Positions 26,690 to 35,429 of a stretch of 64,000 nucleotides of DNA are shown here, piece after piece. The stretch is from positions 62,001 to 126,000 of the forward strand of contig JAAFJN010000001.1 of assembly GCA_013298845.1 (NCBI GenBank), in the 5' to 3' direction. The notes under the pieces are model-generated. The model was given only the letters and a program-made list of their open reading frames with translations, had not been told where the DNA came from and did no database searches. Made by a program: the position numbers and the translations under genes. Each line of letters begins with the position of its first letter. The first letter of the stretch is position 1. The DNA is from Chitinophagales bacterium. GTDB lineage: Bacteria; Bacteroidota; Bacteroidia; Chitinophagales; Saprospiraceae.

Positions 26690-27097
26690 TCACCATTTTT
26701 CCAACCAAATTTCCACCGGTTGGCCTTTGCACCAGATTTTGGTCTCTTCCCAAGTGGGCGCGCGAAATTTGGGGCGGGCACCTTGCGAAAAACCGTAGGG
26801 TTCGGTGGGTACCCCAAACATGTTTTTATCCAAAACCCCGTTGCCGTTAACGTCGTGAAAACACGAAACCGCGTAAAAACCTTCTTTTAACGTTGGTATC
26901 TGTACCGCAAATTCACCCTTGTTTTTCAGCGCGTAATTTTTTTTAAACACGGCTTTATCGGTACTCAAAAAACCGTCGCCGGAGGCATAAATGGCCACCA
27001 TCAACTGGCCTTTTGCCGATTGAATATTTTTGATGTTAACGGGCGTTTCTGCGGCAGAAAACCAACTGGAAACCAGCCAAAAATATAGGTATGGCAT
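26690..27097 (-). CDS. DUF2141 family secreted protein
   Basis: A 135-residue small exported protein. The central part (NIQSAKGQLMVAIYASGDGFL ... FAVQIPTLKEGFYAVSCFHDVNGNGVLDKNMFGVPTEPYGFS) matches the DUF2141 family, with the HDVNGNGxLD loop that could bind calcium. The N-terminal hydrophobic stretch (about 3-17) is a short signal. It lies between guaB and DUF5916 on the same strand with gaps of 48 and 23 bp. Function not known. Confidence 0.87.
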   Translation of the reverse strand: MPYLYFWLVSSWFSAAETPVNIKNIQSAKGQLMVAIYASGDGFLSTDKAVFKKNYALKNKGEFAVQIPTLKEGFYAVSCFHDVNGNGVLDKNMFGVPTEPYGFSQGARPKFRAPTWEETKIWCKGQPVEIWLEKW

Positions 27098-27124
27098 TTT
27101 TTTGGATATTTGGATGTGTTAGGC

Positions 27125-28744
<1,620 letters not shown>

Positions 28745-28766
28745 TCACCAAAAATAAAGAGATTTC

Positions 28767-28961
28767 ATGCTCATTATCGAGATCAAAGAGGGCGAAGTAA
28801 TCGACAAGGCTCTCAAGAAGTACAAAAGAAAGTTTGAACGTTCTGGCACATTGAAGCAGTTGCGCCGTCGCAAGGCATTTACAAAGCCTTCTATTGAGCG
28901 TCGTGCTGAAGTTCTGAAGGCCGCGTACAAGCAAGATACGTACGGCTTTAAGAATGACTAA
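28767..28961 (+). CDS. rpsU: Small ribosomal subunit protein bS21
   Basis: A 64-residue basic protein with the typical bS21 start (IIEIKEGEVIDKALKKYKRK) and Arg/Lys-rich helices (LKQLRRRKAFTKPSIERR). In Bacteroidota bS21 helps hide the 16S rRNA 3' end, which fits the missing Shine-Dalgarno sequences in this window. The Xer recombinase gene starts 3 bp after its stop. That rpsU-xer linkage is common in the phylum. Confidence 0.97.
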   Translation: MLIIEIKEGEVIDKALKKYKRKFERSGTLKQLRRRKAFTKPSIERRAEVLKAAYKQDTYGFKND

Positions 28962-28964
28962 TTC

Positions 28965-29861
28965 GTGTTTTACGAAGCAGCATTTTTAACGCATCTTCAG
29001 AAAGAACGCAGATTGTCACAACATACGCTTGTGGCATATTCCAATGACTTAGCACAGTTTTTATCATACTGTCAAGATACATATAGCCTCACTTCGGTCT
29101 CCGAGGTGAGGCATTTGCATATACGGGCCTGGATAGTAAGCCAAATGGAAGCCGGTCAAAATCCGCGCTCCATCAACCGCCGTCTCTCGTGCCTGAAAAC
29201 CTATTTCCGGTACACCCAAAAAAACGGCTGGCTCGACCACGATCCCATGCAAAAAGTGGTGGCCCCAAAAACGGCCAAACGCCTGCCCGTGGTGATTCAG
29301 GAGCACGAAATGCGCCTGCTGCTCGCCAATATTCAGTACCCGGAAGGTTACGCCGGGTTGTTGCACCAAATCATTATCGAAGTATTGTACGCCACGGGAA
29401 TGCGCCGCAGCGAATTGGCCAACCTCAAGGTAGCCGACGTGGATTTTTCGCGTTCGGTGATTAAAGTCGTGGGAAAAGGCAACAAAATGCGCCTCGCGCC
29501 GGTGGCTTCTTACCTTTCGGACATGCTGCGCCGGTTCATAGACACCCGAAAAGAAACTTTCCCTACCGCCCCCGATCCGCAACTGCTGTTGTCCATCAAG
29601 GGGGTGCCGCTTAGTCCCGAATCTATTTACGCGATTGTGAACAAATACCTGTCGCTGGTGAGCAGTGCCGAACAACTCAGCCCGCACGTTTTGCGCCACT
29701 CTTTCGCCACCCATTTATCGGATCACGGTGCCGATCTGAACGCCATTCGGGAATTATTGGGCCACAGCAATTTGGCCGCTACCCAAATTTACATGCACAA
29801 CAGCATCGAAAAATTAAAAAAAGTATACGACCAGGCACACCCGAAGTCTAGTGAAGAGTGA
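28965..29861 (+). CDS. Tyrosine recombinase of the XerC/XerD type
   Basis: A 298-residue site-specific recombinase that would resolve chromosome dimers. The N-terminal SAM-like domain is at about 5-90. The catalytic domain carries Arg147 (ATGMRRSEL), Lys171, His241 and Arg244 (SPHVLRHSFATH), His267 (GHSNLAATQIY) and the nucleophile Tyr276. The start is GTG at 28965, three bases after the rpsU stop; no ATG is available nearby. The final residues (SSEE) and the TGA stop come from the AGTGAAN heptamer array, so the native C-terminus has been overwritten by repeat sequence. XerC versus XerD cannot be decided here. Confidence 0.93.
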   Translation: MFYEAAFLTHLQKERRLSQHTLVAYSNDLAQFLSYCQDTYSLTSVSEVRHLHIRAWIVSQMEAGQNPRSINRRLSCLKTYFRYTQKNGWLDHDPMQKVVAPKTAKRLPVVIQEHEMRLLLANIQYPEGYAGLLHQIIIEVLYATGMRRSELANLKVADVDFSRSVIKVVGKGNKMRLAPVASYLSDMLRRFIDTRKETFPTAPDPQLLLSIKGVPLSPESIYAIVNKYLSLVSSAEQLSPHVLRHSFATHLSDHGADLNAIRELLGHSNLAATQIYMHNSIEKLKKVYDQAHPKSSEE

Positions 29862-29926
29862 TTAGTGAAAAGTGAAGAGTGAAAAGTGAATAGGGAAGAG
29901 TGAAAAGTGAATAGGGAAGAGTGAAA
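29850..29926. repeat. Heptamer array, AGTGAAN type, 11 units
   Basis: The 11 contiguous 7-bp units are AGTGAAG, AGTGATT, AGTGAAA and close variants (AGGGAAG twice). It provides the last codons and the TGA stop of the recombinase gene. Its inverted partner is at 30027-30061. The 100 bp between them are A/T-rich without a gene. Confidence 0.92.
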
Positions 29927-30026
29927 AGATTGTTTTATGATGCCCGTAGTAGAGTGGCTATACCATTAAAAACAGTATTGCAATAAAATCAACTAATCGT
30001 ATAGCATTAATTCTAAAGGAAAAATA

Positions 30027-30061
30027 TTCACTCTACACTTTTCACTATTCACTTTTCACTC
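30027..30061. repeat. Inverted partner heptamer array, TTCACTN type, 5 units
   Basis: The units are TTCACTC, TACACTT, TTCACTA, TTCACTT and TTCACTC. On the minus strand they read AGTGAAN and encode the final VKSE and the TAG stop of the hydrolase gene ending at 30045. Confidence 0.92.
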
Positions 30062-30941
30062 CATTTTGTCTTTTTAAAAATCGCAAAATCGCTGCTGCGT
30101 ATTCCGTTCCGCCGTATCGGGACAAATCATTGTGGTGTGCGCCTTGTACCGGGTAAAATTCTTTGTTGGGCGTGGCCAAATGGTCAAAATTAACCCGTCC
30201 GTATTCAAATTTAATGCGTTCGTCCTCGGTGCCGTGGGCCATAAATACGGGACATTGAATTTGTTCGGCGGCCTGACAGGGCACAATGGAATCGGGTTCA
30301 AAACCACCTTGCCGGGCCGCTCGCTCAATGGCGTTATCAGCAAATGTCCGCGACGATACCTTAAACAGGCGCGACTGATAATCGTAAACAATATTGCGGA
30401 AATGGGTAAATGTACTCTCCACGATGCCAAATTGGATGCGTTTGTCGTAGGCCATAGACTGCAAGGCAATTGCCCCGCCCAACGAGTGCCCCCACACGCC
30501 AATCCGCAGCGTTGAGTCGCGCGCGAGCAGGTAATCGAGCAGGCGCGACACGTCCTTTTTTTCATAATACCCGTACGAACAACACGTACCGCCGCTTTGC
30601 CCGTGGGCGCGGGAATCCATCATCACCAACGAATAACCTTGTTGCCACAACCACTGGGCAGTGGGTAACCACCGTTCTTTGCAGTTGCCTACGCCGTGCA
30701 GCAACACAATCACCGGACGCTGGTGGGCGGTATCGTGGCGCACCCAAATACCTTTGAGCACGGTACTGTCGAAGGAAACAAGGGTAATATCTTCGGCGGG
30801 CAGGTTAAAATCGGCGGGCTTTTTGTCCCAATTGACCTTGCGCGGGTACAAAATCATACCGGGCGCCATAAAGTAAAGGGCGACCAAAAAAAGCGTCAAT
30901 AACAGGATAACGCTGATGGTGAGGCGTTTGAGCCATTTCAT
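30045..30941 (-). CDS. Membrane-anchored alpha/beta hydrolase
   Basis: A 298-residue protein with one N-terminal membrane helix (about 8-25) and a periplasm-facing alpha/beta-hydrolase domain. The oxyanion region is LLHGVGNCKERW, the nucleophile is Ser153 in GVWGHSLGG, and the acid/base residues fit MAHGTEDERI and QGAHHNDL. It resembles BAAT/Hydrolase_4-type enzymes with broad ester or amide specificity. A CC pair at 120-121 (GGTCCSYG) lies on the cap edge. The C-terminus is formed by the heptamer repeat. Confidence 0.85.
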   Translation of the reverse strand: MKWLKRLTISVILLLTLFLVALYFMAPGMILYPRKVNWDKKPADFNLPAEDITLVSFDSTVLKGIWVRHDTAHQRPVIVLLHGVGNCKERWLPTAQWLWQQGYSLVMMDSRAHGQSGGTCCSYGYYEKKDVSRLLDYLLARDSTLRIGVWGHSLGGAIALQSMAYDKRIQFGIVESTFTHFRNIVYDYQSRLFKVSSRTFADNAIERAARQGGFEPDSIVPCQAAEQIQCPVFMAHGTEDERIKFEYGRVNFDHLATPNKEFYPVQGAHHNDLSRYGGTEYAAAILRFLKRQNGVKSE

Positions 30942-30992
30942 GCGTGCGGGTGGTTTAGTTTATTTCACCTCATAACGAACAAGGTTTCCCAT

Positions 30993-31036
30993 AAAAAACG
31001 TGGGGTTCGCCAAAAAGTTGTTTTTGACGAACCCCA
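30993..31036 (-). terminator. Terminator of the secreted T9SS gene
   Basis: A 16-bp stem with one mismatch (31001-31016 with 31021-31036) has a 4-nt loop. On the minus strand it is followed by a T-rich run. It lies 45 bp after the stop at 31082. Confidence 0.8.
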
Positions 31037-31081
31037 TATCAGCGCGCCCGGGGCGGCTGTTATCCGGTAATGGATCAATTT

Positions 31082-31897
31082 TTACTGTTTCAACACCCGT
31101 TTGGTGGTGGTTTTTCCGTCTATTTCCACCTGAACGAGATAAACGCCCGGTGTCAGGTATTGGAGGGGCAAAGTGCCCGCGCCGCCGTTGATTTGGGTGC
31201 GCAATATTTGGCGGCCATTCAGGGCGAACACGGTAACCTGGGCCTCGCTGGCGTTGGCCATTTCGATGCGCAAGGCATCGGTAACCACCGTGGGGTACAT
31301 TTTGATACCCGCCGTTTCGGCCAAATCGCCGGTAGCACTCACCGCCGTCGCGTAATAAAACTGCTTAAAGCCCACCAGCGGATTATCGCCCGATTTGTTG
31401 TTGTTGGCATTGGAAGCCAACGACGCAAAATAGAACTTGGCCGTGTTACCCGCCGGAGCCGTCGCCGGAGATTTCCACACGAACGACCACGACGCCGTGC
31501 TGTCTACTGTGGACAAGGTTTTGGGCGTGGCCTGGCGCACGTACTGGCGGCCATTGCTCGATTGGTTACCAATGGAAGTGCCCGTACCCGCCGTAAGTGT
31601 GCCGTATTTGGCATTGCTATTATCGAGGCAGGTCAACTCAAAACCCGCGCGTTTGGCGTTGCTTTTGTGCGTGAGGGTCACCGTGTATTCGGTGTTGAGT
31701 TGAATGGTATCGGGGATACCCGTAATCGTGATATTACCGGTGTAAGTACCGCCGCTGTGGCAACCGGTAGCGCCGCAAGTGGTTTCGCCGGGAGCACCCG
31801 TGCGTACCAACGGCGGATTATTGGGGTCTTTGGTGTTAGAAACAATCAGGAACCAACCGCCCAAAAGCAGGGTGAGAAATAACGTAGTTTTTGACAT
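31082..31897 (-). CDS. Secreted protein with choice-of-anchor V-like domain and T9SS sorting domain
   Basis: A 271-residue exported protein. The N-terminal signal (about 5-19) is followed by a mature start RTGAPGETTCGATGCHSGGTY. The region resembles the choice-of-anchor V family, which normally has a CxxCH haem-like motif; here the spacing is Cys41-x4-Cys46-His47. A Reelin-like beta domain follows (about 50-180). The last 75 residues (KMYPTVVTDALRIEM ... GVYLVQVEIDGKTTTKRVLKQ) form a type A T9SS sorting domain. It would be exported across the outer membrane and anchored or released there. Confidence 0.87.
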   Translation of the reverse strand: MSKTTLFLTLLLGGWFLIVSNTKDPNNPPLVRTGAPGETTCGATGCHSGGTYTGNITITGIPDTIQLNTEYTVTLTHKSNAKRAGFELTCLDNSNAKYGTLTAGTGTSIGNQSSNGRQYVRQATPKTLSTVDSTASWSFVWKSPATAPAGNTAKFYFASLASNANNNKSGDNPLVGFKQFYYATAVSATGDLAETAGIKMYPTVVTDALRIEMANASEAQVTVFALNGRQILRTQINGGAGTLPLQYLTPGVYLVQVEIDGKTTTKRVLKQ

Positions 31898-31979
31898 TGT
31901 AAATGAAATAAAAAGTAAAGTAAGTAATTAAACGTGATTTGTTCATCAGGGTGTTTTAGAAGGGAATAGTTGCATGTAT

Positions 31980-33407
31980 TTACTCCAACTCTTCGATAAT
32001 ATCTTTCAACCATTTTTTGGGCATATTATACGAAGCCGCCATAATGCGCTCTTTTATATCGGCAATGGCTTTTTTATCCCCTTTGCGGATCGTGGTCATT
32101 TTTTTTACCAGATTGAGGAAGTTATTGTACTCTTTCTGGAGGTTTTTGGAAATTTGTTTGTTGCGGCGCAGGTAAATCCGAAAACTGTCAATGAGCGAGT
32201 CGAGGGCCATAAACTCCCGCTGCTCGTAATAAATGCGCAGCAAAATGGTTTTGGCCCCCAAGGCGTAGGTCACCGAAGAGTACTCGACGCTGCGCAATAC
32301 TTCGAGGGCGCGGTCGTAGTCTTTCAGGTGCGAATACAAATTGGCCAGGTTGTACGCGTACGCATTTTCGCGAATGGCGGGGGGCAAAAACCACGAATAC
32401 TCTTCAATAAAGGTTTTTACCCACTGGTGTTCACCCGCGCGCAAACCGGTGGTGATAATGTTTTTGTAAATACCCTCGGCCAGTTGGCCGTCTTCGATGA
32501 GGGCATTACGCGCTACCATGACCTTAAAAATTTCGTTAGCGCGGTTGTAATACTCCGATTTGCCCTGATTAATTTTTAACGCGCAATAGTTTTGGGCAAT
32601 AAAACAACATTCGCGGTAATCGGCCACCGAGAGCATATTACCCACGGTGTCCAATTTTTCCAATAATTCGTAAAACAGCGACTCTTCGGCGGGGTTTTCG
32701 AGGATATTCACCACCAATTTATAAATATTGACCATTGGCACCTGGTCAAAATCCTGGTTTTTAATGTGGTCCCAAAAACCCGGCGGCAGCGGCAATTCAC
32801 GGTCGGTACTGCGGAACTGCCGGTACGATAACCAGGCCACGTACATTTTTAGTTTTTGGGTCACGTAAAACGACTCCAGCGCCTGGTCGGCGGGCAGCAG
32901 TTTGGCCATGTAATCGGTAGCGGCCACCACCCGGTACGAGCGGTTAAAGATATTCCAGTAGTATTGAAAAGTAAAGAGGTAAAATTCGGTATCAAAGGTG
33001 GTGCTTTCCTCAATGTGGCGGGTAATTTGGCGTTCAATGCCGGCCAAATGTTTGTCGAGGCCCGCCGCTTCGAGGGCTTTTTGTTCGTTGATCCACTCTT
33101 CGGCGGGAATATTTTGCCGGTGTTCCATTGCCCGAAACCGGATGGCCAATTGGGTCAGATCGGAGGCCATGCGCCGGAGGGTAAGGTCGTGGTACGGTTG
33201 ATTGGGAAACAGTTTTTTCCAAATTTTTTCTTTGGGCACCGTCTCAAGGTCGGCGGGGCTTTTTTTCAAAACAGCGTGACAATAATCAAACAGGCGCAGC
33301 ACGTCGGGGTCGTCGTTGAGGTACGGCGAATCCACAAATTTGCGCAGTCGGTTGAGTTCTACCTTGCTAAACGTGCGCAACAGGGTGATCAACTTGTCAC
33401 TTAACAC
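31980..33407 (-). CDS. Hypothetical helical protein, likely cytoplasmic
   Basis: A 475-residue protein without a signal peptide or membrane helix. It is almost entirely alpha-helical by composition, with repeated Tyr/Leu/Phe-rich helices in the second half (NLYSHLKDYDRALEVLRSVEYSS) like degenerate TPR repeats. It starts 4 bp after the stop of an M23 peptidase gene. I do not recognise a named family; proteins of this look occur in several copies in Saprospiraceae genomes as I recall. A scaffolding role is conceivable but not shown. Confidence 0.75.
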   Translation of the reverse strand: MLSDKLITLLRTFSKVELNRLRKFVDSPYLNDDPDVLRLFDYCHAVLKKSPADLETVPKEKIWKKLFPNQPYHDLTLRRMASDLTQLAIRFRAMEHRQNIPAEEWINEQKALEAAGLDKHLAGIERQITRHIEESTTFDTEFYLFTFQYYWNIFNRSYRVVAATDYMAKLLPADQALESFYVTQKLKMYVAWLSYRQFRSTDRELPLPPGFWDHIKNQDFDQVPMVNIYKLVVNILENPAEESLFYELLEKLDTVGNMLSVADYRECCFIAQNYCALKINQGKSEYYNRANEIFKVMVARNALIEDGQLAEGIYKNIITTGLRAGEHQWVKTFIEEYSWFLPPAIRENAYAYNLANLYSHLKDYDRALEVLRSVEYSSVTYALGAKTILLRIYYEQREFMALDSLIDSFRIYLRRNKQISKNLQKEYNNFLNLVKKMTTIRKGDKKAIADIKERIMAASYNMPKKWLKDIIEELE

Positions 33408-33411
33408 ACTT

Positions 33412-34368
33412 TTATTTAAAGTTAATGTAATCGGCGGGATTTACGGGGCGCCCTTTGTGCCAAAGTTCAAAGTGCAGGTGTGGCCCGGAGGAATTTTCGC
33501 CGGTATTACCAATAATGGCAATGGCCTCGCCCGCTTTGATGGGGCTACCCGCTTTTTTGAGCAAAATGGAATTGTGTTTATACATGGTCACCACGTTGTT
33601 CGGGTGCTGAATGGCAATGCTGTAACCGGTTTCGACGGTGTATCCGGCAAACACGACCATACCGTCGGCGGCGGCTTTAATGGCGGTATTGCGCGGGGCG
33701 GCCACGTCAATGCCAAAATGGTCTTTACCGGGGTCAAATTTGGCGGTTACCTCGCCCGAAACGGCGGGCATAAAAAACAATTGTTCGAGCGGAATATCGC
33801 GGAGCAGGGTGCCGCCGCCGCCCGTTCCCAACTCAATGGTGCCAGCGTTGGTAACATTACCCGCCGCTACGGCGCTGCGCAGGGCATCGTCTTCGGGGAT
33901 GCGTTCCACCGCTTCATTTCCCCCCATTGTGTCTTCCGATGCCGCGTCGGCACCTTGTTTCATGACGTCGTTTTTGGTAATGCCCGATACGTCGTTGTTG
34001 AGCAATTTGCGCATGTTTTCGGTGTACAGGCGCGTGGCGGAAACTTCTTCTTCCAGTTCTTTGGCTTTATCGAGCAGGGCCGACACCTCGGCGTCGCGGG
34101 TCATATCGCCGTAACCGGGAATGTACCGCTTGAGCGGGGTGTACACGATGAGCAGGGTCATGAGAATGGCCGAACCAACGACGAGTGAACTGAGGAAGAT
34201 ATAAACGTTAAGTGGGGTGAGTTTGAACGACGAAACTTCTTCAAAAGTCTCGTCGTTCATCACGACCAAGCGATATTTATCGCGCAGTTTCTCCGTCCAT
34301 TTACGGTCATCCTCCGGGTTGCGCCGGAAGAAACGTGCCAGATTTTTGAAAGCAGCGAATTTTGCCAT
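33412..34368 (-). CDS. M23 family peptidoglycan endopeptidase
   Basis: A 318-residue inner-membrane-anchored protein. It has a cytoplasmic N-tail (about 1-50), one membrane helix (about 53-78), a coiled coil (about 88-120) and a LytM/M23 domain (about 195-315). Zinc ligands fit DHFGIDVAA (His and Asp) and HLHFEL. The layout (short cytosolic tail, helix, coiled coil, LytM) is that of Bacteroidota cell-elongation peptidases. The ATG at 34368 is preferred over one 11 codons upstream. A GACCTTTG sequence (34410-34417, minus) is a one-mismatch -7 box. Confidence 0.93.
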   Translation of the reverse strand: MAKFAAFKNLARFFRRNPEDDRKWTEKLRDKYRLVVMNDETFEEVSSFKLTPLNVYIFLSSLVVGSAILMTLLIVYTPLKRYIPGYGDMTRDAEVSALLDKAKELEEEVSATRLYTENMRKLLNNDVSGITKNDVMKQGADAASEDTMGGNEAVERIPEDDALRSAVAAGNVTNAGTIELGTGGGGTLLRDIPLEQLFFMPAVSGEVTAKFDPGKDHFGIDVAAPRNTAIKAAADGMVVFAGYTVETGYSIAIQHPNNVVTMYKHNSILLKKAGSPIKAGEAIAIIGNTGENSSGPHLHFELWHKGRPVNPADYINFK

Positions 34369-34430
34369 GTTGTAGTGTATAACGCCCAAATTTTTGGGCA
34401 ATCGAGGGGCAAAGGTCGCAAAAAAATGGG

Positions 34431-35198
34431 TTAATTCCCAACATTCAGCATTTTAACGGTGGATTCGTACAAATCCTTCACGTAACCCTCGTATTTAATC
34501 TTTTTTTTGAGGTCTTCGCACTCCCGATGCAGGCTTTTTACTTTATCGGGTTGTTTCATTTTGTTGTAGAGTTTCATCCCAAAAATATGATTTACAAAAA
34601 GCCGGAAATGGTCGTCTTGGTAACGCCAGTATTCGTTGGCCAAATTTAAAAAAAACATACTTTTGCCGTAATCGCCTTTTTCGTACATCACATTGGCCAA
34701 ATCAAATTGGCTCACCGCAATGCCGGGTTTAAATTTTTGAATGGTGTACAAATCAATGGCTTCTTTGACGTGTTGTTCGGCTTCGACAAACCGCTGCAAA
34801 CGCCCTTCGAGCAGGCCCCGGTATTTGAGCAAATTGGCCATTTGGAAAGAATCTTTTGTCGCCAACGCAGCGTTATACGAATATTGGGCGTATTCAAGGG
34901 CCTTTTCGTTGTTGCTCAAATGCTCATCGTAAATATTGGCAATGTTCAAATAAGCAGTGCTGGTTTTGCGGCCTTTGCCCAGTTTTTCGTAGTCTTTGGC
35001 CACTTTTTTGTACTTTTTAACGGCACTTTTAGGGTCTTTTTCATAAATTTCAAAAATTTTCGCCTCCCGTTCGCCCACACTTTCCAACGTTGGAGCCGGG
35101 GTCGAACAGGCATTAAACAGGGTGAAAACTGCGGCAAAACAAGCGGCAAACAGTGGATAAACCATTACGGAAAATGAATTTTTTGTGATGTGTTGCAT
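34431..35198 (-). CDS. TPR lipoprotein
   Basis: A 255-residue lipoprotein (lipobox LFNAC, Cys31) with tetratricopeptide-like helices (TAYLNIANIYDEHLSNNEKALEYAQYSYNAA and GIAVSQFDLANVMYEKGDYGKS). The start at 35198 gives a long n-region; an internal ATG 11 codons later (MVYPLFAACFAAVF) would also give a full signal. It is transcribed away from the Big_5 gene, across a 231-bp gap that holds the 28-bp palindromic array. TPR lipoproteins often serve as assembly platforms; the partner is unknown. Confidence 0.8.
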   Translation of the reverse strand: MQHITKNSFSVMVYPLFAACFAAVFTLFNACSTPAPTLESVGEREAKIFEIYEKDPKSAVKKYKKVAKDYEKLGKGRKTSTAYLNIANIYDEHLSNNEKALEYAQYSYNAALATKDSFQMANLLKYRGLLEGRLQRFVEAEQHVKEAIDLYTIQKFKPGIAVSQFDLANVMYEKGDYGKSMFFLNLANEYWRYQDDHFRLFVNHIFGMKLYNKMKQPDKVKSLHRECEDLKKKIKYEGYVKDLYESTVKMLNVGN

Positions 35199-35236
35199 AT
35201 TTTTAATGATTTTTTTGATTTGGACGGCGTTGATAA

Positions 35237-35400
35237 CGCCGCACGATTGTGCGTTGATAATTCACCCCACGGCCGTGGGTTTATAACGAACACCCCACGG
35301 CTGTGCGTTTACAACGAACACCCCACGGCCGTGGGTTTATAACAAACACCCCACGGCCGTGGGGTGCTACGATGTTTATACCTACGTCCACGACCGTGGG
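35237..35400. repeat. Tandem 28-bp palindromic repeat array (about 5 units plus a partial)
   Basis: Three clear 28-bp units at 35263-35290, 35291-35318 and 35319-35346 start CACCCCACGG and end TAACGAA or TAACAAA. A degenerate unit precedes them (35237-35262) and a fourth follows (35347-35364), then a fifth core at 35388-35400. Each is centred on a palindrome near CCCACGGCCGTGGG. The last two cores are part of a larger 39-bp duplication that also contains the promoter region of the next gene. The array lies between two divergent genes. Confidence 0.85.
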
Positions 35401-35415
35401 GTGGTACAATGTTCA

Positions 35416-35423
35416 TACCTTTG
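35416..35423 (+). promoter_or_regulatory. -7 box TACCTTTG directly before the Big_5 lipoprotein gene
   Basis: This perfect -7 element ends 6 bp before the ATG at 35430. The palindrome core at 35388-35400 occupies the -33 position in place of TTTG. A degenerate copy of the same segment (TACCTACG) lies 39 bp upstream. Confidence 0.6.
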
Positions 35424-35429
35424 CAGCGC

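Noticed and set aside
29850-30061. CRISPR or transposon end
   Set aside because: The unit is only 7 bp, spacers are absent, and no transposase or target duplication is visible.
31070-31882. 270-codon open frame antisense to the T9SS protein gene
   Set aside because: The sense strand has a signal peptide and sorting domain; the antisense frame has neither.
33316-34188. 290-codon open frame antisense to the M23 gene
   Set aside because: The M23 frame has its zinc motifs and membrane helix; the opposite frame is a shadow.
35237-35400. CRISPR array
   Set aside because: The 28-bp units are directly adjacent with no unique spacers, and no cas genes are nearby; they are tandem palindromic repeats.
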